This document shows positions 53,405 to 60,237 of a DNA stretch of 64,000 nt, one piece after another. Every line of letters begins with the position of its first letter. The stretch's first letter is position 1. The stretch is from PHAA01 sp034927445 (GTDB taxonomy: Bacteria > Bacillota > Syntrophomonadia > Syntrophomonadales > Syntrophomonadaceae), in contig JAYFPZ010000003.1 of assembly GCA_034927445.1 (NCBI GenBank), forward strand, positions 1 to 64,000. Direction: 5' to 3'. A program made the position numbers and the translations under genes. A model generated the notes under the pieces. The model was not told where the DNA came from, did no database searches, and saw nothing but the letters and a program-made list of their open reading frames with translations.

Positions 53405-53568
53405 CAGTACTCTATTAACCCTAATTGTGTATATTATTCATCGAGTAAAATTCATGTATGACAAGGCGGAGGATTGAGCAATACCGGGTGTATTGTGATT
53501 GACGACAACACAGTCATACGTGAATTTTACCGATGAGAAGATATAGAATTAGGGTTAACAGAGTACTA
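53405..53568. repeat. Imperfect palindrome, MITE-like, in the operon leader
   Basis: AGTACTCTATTAACCCTAAT at the left is nearly the reverse complement of the right end (ATTAGGGTTAACAGAGTACT). The arms continue inwards for about 55 bp (cgagtaaaattcatgtatgac / gtcatacgtgaattttaccg). No coding capacity. It lies between the leader terminator and the FAD-oxidase start, so it is transcribed. Confidence 0.75.
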
Positions 53569-53593
53569 GTTATTATGTTCCATAAAAAGCCAT

Positions 53594-53684
53594 AAAAAAA
53601 AGCGCCCTAAGATATAGTTTAAGCATGATCATTGCTACAACCTAACTTAAGGACGCCGTTGTCCATAAGATATTCATTTAATCC
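53594..53684 (-). promoter_or_regulatory. ANTAR-type antiterminator and terminator ahead of the split glutamate-synthase operon
   Basis: On the minus strand P1 is GGATTA-AATGAA-TATCTT (53667-53684, one bulged T) and P2 is GGAC-AACGGC-GTCC (53651-53664), two bases apart. Both hexaloops have A1 and G4. The terminator pairs GCGTCCTTAAG (53646-53656) with CTTAGGGCGC (53602-53611), then eight Ts (53594-53601). Its 5' arm covers the 3' side of P2, so P2 and terminator exclude each other. TAAGTTAG follows both this P2 and the gltB P1, suggesting common descent. Confidence 0.78.
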
Positions 53685-53739
53685 AAGTCAATTGATCAAT
53701 CTAGCATTCGACTTTATTTTACACGTACAACTATTTTAC

Positions 53740-53949
53740 ATGGATAACATTGCTAATACAATAGCCACTATGAAGAAATATTGTATACACTTTTTTAATG
53801 GATACCAATGCGCAAAGTACCTGTAACAAGATTTTGCCGCCCTGCTGGACCTATGCAACTGCCGGTTATTAAAAGGCCTCAGGCAATTATTACCCGGTAT
53901 TCCCGTATCCAATGATTCAACCTGCCATTATTGCGGCATTGATCAATAA
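53740..53949 (+). pseudogene. Possible small decayed gene with one in-frame stop
   Basis: Seventy codons from ATG 53740 with a single TAA at 53824-53826. The second part reads QDFAALLDLCNCRLLKGLRQ, then LLPGIPVSNDS and CHYCGID before TAA, which looks like real protein. I do not recognise it and there is no ribosome site. Confidence 0.3.
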
Positions 53950-53971
53950 AATTATTGATCATAGTAAACCA

Positions 53972-54005
53972 AAGGGCTGAATCGATGAATTTCGATACAG
54001 CCCTT
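53972..54005 (-). terminator. Terminator of the ANTAR-glnA operon
   Basis: AAGGGCTGTATCGA pairs with TCGATTCAGCCCTT around AATTCA, 38 bp after the glnA stop. Confidence 0.75.
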
Positions 54006-54042
54006 AATAAACTATAAATGTAATTATTGTACTTTCTGATTT

Positions 54043-55374
54043 TTAGAATTTAATCAGGTATTGAGCAACCTCCCAAGGTGATACCTGCATGTTATATTCC
54101 CGCCATTCTGCCATTTTGCCTTCCATGAATTTCTCATAGATGTGCTTGCCCAAGGCTCCCTTGATCAGTTCGCTCTTTTGCAGCTCCTGCAGGGCTTCCA
54201 GCAGGCTGCCGGGCATACTCTCGATTCCCAGAGTCTTTCTTTCTGCATCGTCCATTTTATAGATGTTGCGGTCTACAGCCTCCGGGCAGGCCAATTTGTT
54301 TTTAATTCCATCCAGACCGGCTACAAGCATTACCGCCATGGCCAGGTAGGGGTTGCAGCTCGGATCGGGGTTTCTAACTTCAATCCTGGTGCTCAGACCG
54401 CGTTTGGCCGGTACTCTGACCAGGCAACTGCGGTTGGCGCCGGACCAGGCAATGTTTACCGGTGCTTCAAAACCGGGAACCAATCTCTTGTAAGAGTTTA
54501 CGGTGGGATTGGTAATCGCGGCAAAGGCACGGGCATTTTTAATGATACCAGCCATGTAGTTCCGGGCAGCTTCACTTAATTGATCCGGACCATTGGGATC
54601 ATAGAAGCAGTTTTCGCTGCCCTTAAAGAGGGACTGGTGGGTATGCATTCCGGAGCCATTGATGCCGAAAATAGGCTTGGGCATGAAGGAGGCATGAAGG
54701 CCGTGTCTTTGGGCAATGGACCTTACTACCAATTTGAAGGTCATAATTGCATCGGCCACATGGAGCGCATCACCGTACTTAAAGTCAATCTCATGCTGGC
54801 CCGGGGCTACTTCATGGTGGGAAGCCTCAATCTCAAAGCCCATTTCCTCCAGGGTGGTGTCCATATCCCGGCGGGCATTTTCACCCAGGTCGAGGGGAGC
54901 CAGATCGAAATAACCGGCTTCATCCTGGGTTCTGGTGGTGGCATGGCCGTTTTCATCAGCCAGGAACAGGAAGAATTCCGCTTCCGGTCCTGCATTCATG
55001 GTATATCCCAAATCCTGGGCTTCCTTAAGCACCCGTTTCAGGTTATTGCGGGGGCAGCCGGCAAACGGAGTGCCGTCGGGATTGTAATTGTCACAGATAA
55101 AACGGGCTACTTTGCCATTGGAAGAACGCCAGGGAAAAATAACGAAAGTATCAAGATCCGGTACCAGATACATATCCGATTCAGATATATCTAAAAAACC
55201 ATCTATGGAGGAACCGTCAAACATGATTTCCCCGTCCATAACCTTATCCAACTGGCTGACGGGTACGGCTATGTTTTTCATCACACCCATAACATCGGTA
55301 AATTGTAGCCTAATAAACCTTACATCGTTGGCTTTGACTTTTTCAATAATGTCTTGCTTACTGTTTTTGCTCAT
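54043..55374 (-). CDS. glnA: Glutamine synthetase type I, short form (GSI-alpha-like)
   Basis: 443 aa, the length of Bacillus/Clostridium GlnA. MFDGSSIDGFLDISESDMYL near residue 50, GSGMHTHQSLF near 245, NSYKRLVPGFEAP near 300. The adenylylation-site tyrosine region of the long form is not conserved; the C-terminus (QVSPWEVAQYLIKF) is of the feedback-inhibited alpha type. It begins two bases after the ANTAR gene and is surely co-expressed with it. Confidence 0.96.
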   Translation of the reverse strand: MSKNSKQDIIEKVKANDVRFIRLQFTDVMGVMKNIAVPVSQLDKVMDGEIMFDGSSIDGFLDISESDMYLVPDLDTFVIFPWRSSNGKVARFICDNYNPDGTPFAGCPRNNLKRVLKEAQDLGYTMNAGPEAEFFLFLADENGHATTRTQDEAGYFDLAPLDLGENARRDMDTTLEEMGFEIEASHHEVAPGQHEIDFKYGDALHVADAIMTFKLVVRSIAQRHGLHASFMPKPIFGINGSGMHTHQSLFKGSENCFYDPNGPDQLSEAARNYMAGIIKNARAFAAITNPTVNSYKRLVPGFEAPVNIAWSGANRSCLVRVPAKRGLSTRIEVRNPDPSCNPYLAMAVMLVAGLDGIKNKLACPEAVDRNIYKMDDAERKTLGIESMPGSLLEALQELQKSELIKGALGKHIYEKFMEGKMAEWREYNMQVSPWEVAQYLIKF

Positions 55375-55376
55375 CC

Positions 55377-55955
55377 TTATCTCTCCTTAATATTTTTTTC
55401 GTTTTCATCGGCGGCTATTATCGCCCGGGCCAGGTCCTTCATGGAGATTCCCCTGTTCATGCTCTCTTTTTGCATTGAACGATAGGCCTCCGCTTCATCA
55501 ATTCCGTGTTTTTTCATCAGAATACCTTTGGCTTTTTCGATGCCCTTGCGTACCGTCAGGCTTTCCCGCAGTTTGTCAACCTCGCTTTTCATTGAGTTGA
55601 ATCGGGTTTGATAAAGCAGACAGATATCAATCACGGAAAGCAGAGTTTCTTCAGAATATGGTTTTATGATATGAGGGATATTATCCAATTTGCGCCAATG
55701 AGGACCGTCAACTAAAACCAAAACATTGCTGAGTTCGTCGCCTGTAATTATGTCAGCTATCTCCTGAATACCCCCGCCTTCCAGGCCCGAATCCATAATG
55801 ACTATATCTGGGAATACGGTTCGGGCTTTTCTCAATAAATCAGGTGCATTGTGTGCCTCAGCCTGAACCAGGTAGCCAGAACGGGTTAGTAGTTCCTTCA
55901 ATGCTTTTCTGCTGCTTGCTTTTCCATCAGCTATTACTATGGTTGCTTTAGGCAC
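55377..55955 (-). CDS. ANTAR-domain response regulator (RNA-binding antiterminator, NitR/NasR-like)
   Basis: 192 aa. An N-terminal receiver-like domain has IVIADGK, a candidate phospho-acceptor Asp in IVIMDSGLEG near residue 55 and the conserved Lys in IIKPY near 98. A coiled-coil linker (120-140) leads to the ANTAR domain: KGIEKAKGILMKKHG near 138 and AYRSMQKESMNRG near 158. ANTAR proteins bind paired A1/G4 hexaloop hairpins and prevent termination. GAGG lies four bases before GTG 55955. The operon with glnA and three matching leaders nearby point to control of nitrogen assimilation. Confidence 0.92.
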   Translation of the reverse strand: MPKATIVIADGKASSRKALKELLTRSGYLVQAEAHNAPDLLRKARTVFPDIVIMDSGLEGGGIQEIADIITGDELSNVLVLVDGPHWRKLDNIPHIIKPYSEETLLSVIDICLLYQTRFNSMKSEVDKLRESLTVRKGIEKAKGILMKKHGIDEAEAYRSMQKESMNRGISMKDLARAIIAADENEKNIKER

Positions 55956-56067
55956 GTTTCCTCGTCACCTGCCTCAAAATAAAATAGGTGCCACATGAAA
56001 TGATCATCACCGATGCAATAACCACCGCACGGACACCCTCGCCCAACTGAATTATTATTTTGCACAT
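55948..56067 (-). CDS. Possible membrane micropeptide overlapping the ANTAR start
   Basis: A 39-codon frame from ATG 56067 whose stop overlaps the ANTAR GTG by 8 bp. It contains one hydrophobic helix (AVVIASVMIISCGTYFIL) followed by a basic end (RQVTRKRA), the pattern of a single-span membrane peptide. ATG lies right at the predicted transcript start (leaderless); alternatively GTG 56025 has GAGGG ten bases upstream and gives 25 aa. I know no family. Confidence 0.45.
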   Translation of the reverse strand: MCKIIIQLGEGVRAVVIASVMIISCGTYFILRQVTRKRA

Positions 56068-56071
56068 TGTA

Positions 56072-56099
56072 ATTATATAATATACAATTCATTTGGCAA
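56072..56099 (-). promoter_or_regulatory. Promoter of the ANTAR-glnA operon
   Basis: On the minus strand TTGCCA (56094-56099), a 16-bp spacer and a perfect TATAAT (56072-56077). The start would be near 56065, leaving no room for an attenuator ahead of the ANTAR gene, unlike the three leaders it may control. Confidence 0.65.
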
Positions 56100-56145
56100 G
56101 AGGTTAGCCATGAAAATACTGTATACCTCTCCCCGCTCTTATACC

Positions 56146-57105
56146 TTATTTTTGCCGCAAATCATTTATATTAGCATTATTCTTCAGTTGCTCCAGATAG
56201 TTGTTAAAGGTTTGGGTTTTCCGGTCATTGGCCAATTCCAGTTTAAGCTGGTCCTTGACCTGGGCAAAGGTCAGCTGGGCAGCTGCTTTTTTATCGCCGG
56301 CTTTAATGATGTGATAACCATAAGTGGTTTTTACCGGTTGTTGATATAACTGGCCGGGCTGTAAAGTCAGGGCAACCTGTTTAAACTCCGCTACAAAATT
56401 GGTATTTTCATTGACCGCGCCTACATCACCGCCCTGATCTTTGCTGCCGGAATCGATTGAATATTGTTGGGCTAAAGCCGCAAAATCACCGCCCTGTTTA
56501 AGCTGGTCCAGGATTTCATTGGCCTTCGGTTCGGTGTCAACCAATATATGATATATCTGGATTCCACCTTCATCCTGGAACAAGGCCGGATTTTCATCGT
56601 AATATTTTTGGGCTTCCTCATCACTTATTTCAATATTGTTTACTACTTTATCCTGCAGTTTATCATAGAGCTGGCTGATTTCAACCTGAGCCCGCAAATC
56701 CTTCTCGGTCATCTTTACCTGATCAAGGAAATTTTTGTACCCATCCGCTTCAGCGCTATCCTTGCTTTGTTTAAACTCGTTCAAAATACTGTCTACTTCC
56801 GCCGGGTCGATTTCAATACCCTGCTTTTGGGCATCCTGGCGCACCAATTTCTGCAGAACCAGATCATCAAAGGCAGCACTTTTTATCCTGGCAATCAAAT
56901 CGCTGTCCTGGGTTTCATCCAGAACTGCTCCCTGTCTGCTTTCGTAGTCATTTTTGATCAGGTTGTAATGCTGGTCAAATTCGCTTTGGGTTATTTTTTC
57001 ACCATTTACGGTAGCGATTTCCGGATCACTTTTGGCTTGCAAATTGCAGCCGGAAATTAGAATAACCAAAGCGAAAATCAATGTCAAAACTAGTTTCTTA
57101 TTCAA
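56146..57105 (-). CDS. prsA: PrsA/SurA-type peptidyl-prolyl isomerase lipoprotein
   Basis: Extracytoplasmic folding factor. 319 aa from TTG 57105, seven bases after AAGGAGG; the frame itself opens at an ATG at 57165. Signal peptide with lipobox: LVLTLIFALVILISGC, Cys at about 20. SurA-like N-domain, then a parvulin (PpiC) domain near residues 180-275 (QIYHILVDT, FAALAQQYSIDSGSKDQGGD, YGYHIIKAGDKK). Downstream gene of the KaiC/V4R cluster, which may be coincidental. Confidence 0.92.
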   Translation of the reverse strand: MNKKLVLTLIFALVILISGCNLQAKSDPEIATVNGEKITQSEFDQHYNLIKNDYESRQGAVLDETQDSDLIARIKSAAFDDLVLQKLVRQDAQKQGIEIDPAEVDSILNEFKQSKDSAEADGYKNFLDQVKMTEKDLRAQVEISQLYDKLQDKVVNNIEISDEEAQKYYDENPALFQDEGGIQIYHILVDTEPKANEILDQLKQGGDFAALAQQYSIDSGSKDQGGDVGAVNENTNFVAEFKQVALTLQPGQLYQQPVKTTYGYHIIKAGDKKAAAQLTFAQVKDQLKLELANDRKTQTFNNYLEQLKNNANINDLRQK

Positions 57106-57164
57106 AATGAGCCTCCTTAAACCTTTTATAATTTTTAAATTATACAACAATTCAGATAATAACA

Positions 57165-58076
57165 CTAAATTGCATCAAAATTAAGACCGATATCCGGTTC
57201 TTCATTATTTATAATCTGTACATTGATCTGATGATTTTCCATCTTGTACCGGTTAACCGTATTATTTAAAATATTTGATTTCCCATAGTCATTAAAACCG
57301 TTAATTGAAGCAAAATCCAGTTTTAAAGATCTGGATTCCCTTTTGAATTCAATATTGACAATATAGATGCTTTCTTCCGTCCACAGTTTCAATGAACTGA
57401 TAAATCGCAACATAGAGCTTATCTGATCTTCGGGGGTATAACCTATCAGGGCATCATCACGGGAGTCCGTAATCATAATCAGCCGATAAGACCGAATCTT
57501 ACTATGAATCAAGGTCCAGAACTTATGATATATGCTTTCAATACACCTGGTCGCCACCGGTTCGCTCATGTCGGCATAGCTTTCGATTATATCATGAATC
57601 TCTTCCAATTCTTTGGAAATGATATCGAAATATTCTTTATTAACATCTTCGCCTTCTTGAATTAGCCGGCAAAAACCCATGGCACTGGTTAAAGGGTTGC
57701 GTATTTCCATTAGGGAGCCAATCGCCAGGTATCCGATTACGGAGAGCTTTTCGGCTTTAAGGATAATCTGTTCCAGTTTGCTGTAACTGGTTTTATCTTC
57801 GATAATAACCAAAATGCGGAGTGAGGGCGACTGAATAATTTCAGTCCTGACGTTCCATATGAAAAACTGATTATAATCGCAGCATCTGACAACCTTCTGG
57901 TTTGATTTTTGTTCTGCCAGGGTGATTGTTACTATATCTTTAATTACTTCCAGTAAATAACTGCTGGTCTTATTTATAAATTCATTGCCCCAATCGTTGA
58001 TTGATATGATATCATTGCTTTCATCAAATATCATTATTCCTAAAGGTATTCTGTCCAAAAGGTCGTTCACATACAA
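57165..58076 (-). CDS. PAS-domain histidine-kinase-like protein lacking the phospho-acceptor His
   Basis: 303 aa from TTG 58076 (AAGGGAGAG six bases upstream; the frame opens at ATG 58094). A PAS domain at 1-100 (RIPLGIMIFDESNDIISIND) is followed by a HisKA-like helix pair: GYLAIGSLMEIRNPLTSAMG near 115-134, where kinases have HEIRNPL. Here Met replaces His. The C-terminal 140 residues lack visible ATP-binding N, G1 or G2 boxes. It is probably a sensory dimer or scaffold, not an active kinase. Confidence 0.75.
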   Translation of the reverse strand: MYVNDLLDRIPLGIMIFDESNDIISINDWGNEFINKTSSYLLEVIKDIVTITLAEQKSNQKVVRCCDYNQFFIWNVRTEIIQSPSLRILVIIEDKTSYSKLEQIILKAEKLSVIGYLAIGSLMEIRNPLTSAMGFCRLIQEGEDVNKEYFDIISKELEEIHDIIESYADMSEPVATRCIESIYHKFWTLIHSKIRSYRLIMITDSRDDALIGYTPEDQISSMLRFISSLKLWTEESIYIVNIEFKRESRSLKLDFASINGFNDYGKSNILNNTVNRYKMENHQINVQIINNEEPDIGLNFDAI

Positions 58077-58215
58077 ATTAGACTCTCCCTTCATGATTTA
58101 CATACTATCCCAACTGGTATATTCAGTCAGCTGCATCCTCCCAACGGTCAAGCGTCGGTCAATTACCTGTCAGTCCATGGGATTATGGCTTGCTGAGGTT
58201 GAATCCAAGTCCTTG

Positions 58216-58476
58216 CTAGGTTAGATGCTCCTCCAGGGTGGCATAGGATATTTTTAATCTATATATTGATTTGTCGTTATCTCCGCTCTTTTCAACAATC
58301 CCTAAGGATATTAATTCTTCCATGGCTTCATATATTAAGTGATGATTAATGAACAGGCGCCGGGCAAATCCATTAAGTGTATCCCGCGTATGGGGGTTGG
58401 CCAAAAAAAATGCTAGGATTTCTATTTTTATCATGGCACAGTCTAGGTTTTGAGTTTCACTACTGACTATGGGCAT
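58216..58476 (-). CDS. Small winged-helix protein
   Basis: 86 aa. Residues 15-80 fit a winged helix: IEILAFFLANPHTRDTLNGF, a recognition-helix region HHLIYEAMEELISLGIVEK, and a wing (DKSIYRLKI). AAGGAG precedes the ATG. It could be a DNA-binding regulator or an adaptor. It follows the V4R gene by 15 bp. Confidence 0.7.
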   Translation of the reverse strand: MPIVSSETQNLDCAMIKIEILAFFLANPHTRDTLNGFARRLFINHHLIYEAMEELISLGIVEKSGDNDKSIYRLKISYATLEEHLT

Positions 58477-58491
58477 TTAATATGACTCCTT

Positions 58492-59502
58492 TTATTTCGG
58501 TATGTTATCCAGACCTTTAGGCAAAAGCACGAATTCGCAATGTTCGTCGCCGAAGGCTTCACACTTCATCTCTTCGCATATAATATCTTCGCCCCAGGCT
58601 TTGGTAAAATAGGCTGCCAGCCTCCCCCGTCCTGAGGCACACGATGTCTTGGGAGTTGTAAACAGCTTATTGTCAACAAATATCTCAGCCATATAGGAGC
58701 CATAGGCTTTGACCACCGCACGTTTGTTCAGCTCATCGTACTCAACTATTTCATAGCGGATATTGCCCAGGCGTCTGATTGTATTAAGCAAATGTTCAAT
58801 GACTTCCCGCTTGCTCTTATAATAGGACTCAATTTTGTCATATTCCAACAAACTGGAGTAATAAGTTGATTCATACAGCACCCGCTCTAAAAGGTGGGGG
58901 GCATAATTATAAATAGTTTTCAGCAATATCCCATAGGCGTTGGTGGATAAAACTATCGCCCGTTCTCCGGCAATGGAAATTTTATCACCGTCCCGGGATA
59001 AAATTTCGCTGACCATTTCCCGGGGATAGAGGGCACCCCGACATGTATCCGTCAAACCAAATGGTTCGAGTTGCATCTGGTATTGGGGCCCGATAAAGTT
59101 GGTCACGATCCATTTACAGATGATCATGCGGGGGCAGATCACCGGAAGACCTTCGTTGTTTACGGCCTCACAATATTCATAATAAGTGCAATTGTGTGAA
59201 TTGACCTGGAAATATAGGCTATCACCCATATCTTCCAATTGGTAATCATTTTTGTCCAGAAACCCTTCACTATCCATGATTTCGATCCAGGACTGACACA
59301 AGTCTATAACCCTGTTGGAGGCGGGATTAAATTTATGTTTTACATATTCGTTAAACATTCTTTCCGTATAGTAGTCACAGGCCATTTCCACATAATTCTT
59401 GCCCCCCATCGGCACTCTTTCCGCCAGTTGGCTTATTCCCCAAAATAAATTGTTCAATGATTTAAATAAAAAACGATCTTTATTAAACTTCATGTCATCC
59501 AT
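58492..59502 (-). CDS. V4R-domain protein
   Basis: 336 aa. The last ~150 residues match the V4R (4-vinyl reductase) small-molecule-binding domain: GRLAAYFTKAWGEDIICEEM then KCEAFGDEHCEFVL, with the usual cysteines. The N-terminal 180 residues, with several cysteines (HNCTYYEYCEAV, ICPRMIICKW), are not recognised and may bind a ligand or metal. GGAGG precedes the ATG. V4R domains sense hydrophobic small molecules in several regulators; the ligand here is unknown. Confidence 0.75.
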   Translation of the reverse strand: MDDMKFNKDRFLFKSLNNLFWGISQLAERVPMGGKNYVEMACDYYTERMFNEYVKHKFNPASNRVIDLCQSWIEIMDSEGFLDKNDYQLEDMGDSLYFQVNSHNCTYYEYCEAVNNEGLPVICPRMIICKWIVTNFIGPQYQMQLEPFGLTDTCRGALYPREMVSEILSRDGDKISIAGERAIVLSTNAYGILLKTIYNYAPHLLERVLYESTYYSSLLEYDKIESYYKSKREVIEHLLNTIRRLGNIRYEIVEYDELNKRAVVKAYGSYMAEIFVDNKLFTTPKTSCASGRGRLAAYFTKAWGEDIICEEMKCEAFGDEHCEFVLLPKGLDNIPK

Positions 59503-59514
59503 TGTGTAAGCCTC

Positions 59515-60237
59515 CTAATCCACCAAATTCTGCATTATTATAAGGCCAATGTTAGGATCAATGGTAAAAAACATCTGCGAAGAATCAAATTTGCCGCTCT
59601 TCATTTTTCCCATATGCAATGCCCGGATTGGCCTTTCCAGAGAGCCGGTATAATACATGTTAATAATTACATCGTACAGATGAGCCGACAGCTTAAACAT
59701 AGACTCCTCCAATACCTCATCAACCATTAAATCCATGGCAATAATACCGGATTTTTTAAGGAGTTTAAGCCGATAACGGTGGAATTCCATGATTTCCTGG
59801 TCGTCCCGGCCCAAAAACAAGGTTGACAGGCTGTCAATGATTATACGGGTCGGACTATTGCCCATACCATTAATAACCTCTTTTTCCAGGGAGAGATATT
59901 TCTCCAGTCCATCCTCACTGGGAAAATAGTTTTTACCGGTTGATTCCAGGCTGTAGGCATCCACAAATACGAGACGCCCGGCCTCCTCAAACGGCATGGG
60001 ATGTATGCCGTATTGTTTTAAATATTCCCGCATTTCCTGAGGCGACTCGTCACAGCAGACATAAATGCAATTATCCCTGCAAGCCAGGGTCTCTTTCACA
60101 AATTGAGCCGCCAAAACTGATTTGCCCAGGCCGCTTTTGCCTTTGATCATTATCTGGGAACCATAGGTCAGACCCTCCCCGATAAGATTATCTATACCAT
60201 TGATGCCAAAAAACGCCGTTTTGTGGTTCATTGTCAT
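59515..60237 (-). CDS. KaiC/RAD55-like ATPase, single domain
   Basis: 240 aa RecA-fold protein. Walker A KGKSGLGKSVLA near residues 32-43, catalytic glutamate region YVCCDESPQEM near 60, Walker B TRIIIDSLSTLFLG near 130. It lacks a second ATPase domain. Starts at an ATGA overlap with the double-domain ATPase gene, so the two are made together and probably interact. Confidence 0.85.
   Translation of the reverse strand: MTMNHKTAFFGINGIDNLIGEGLTYGSQIMIKGKSGLGKSVLAAQFVKETLACRDNCIYVCCDESPQEMREYLKQYGIHPMPFEEAGRLVFVDAYSLESTGKNYFPSEDGLEKYLSLEKEVINGMGNSPTRIIIDSLSTLFLGRDDQEIMEFHRYRLKLLKKSGIIAMDLMVDEVLEESMFKLSAHLYDVIINMYYTGSLERPIRALHMGKMKSGKFDSSQMFFTIDPNIGLIIMQNLVD

Noticed and set aside
55948..56067. 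ANTAR-type leader in front of the ANTAR gene itself
   Set aside because: The predicted transcript start is at the micropeptide start; there is no hairpin plus terminator between promoter and gene.
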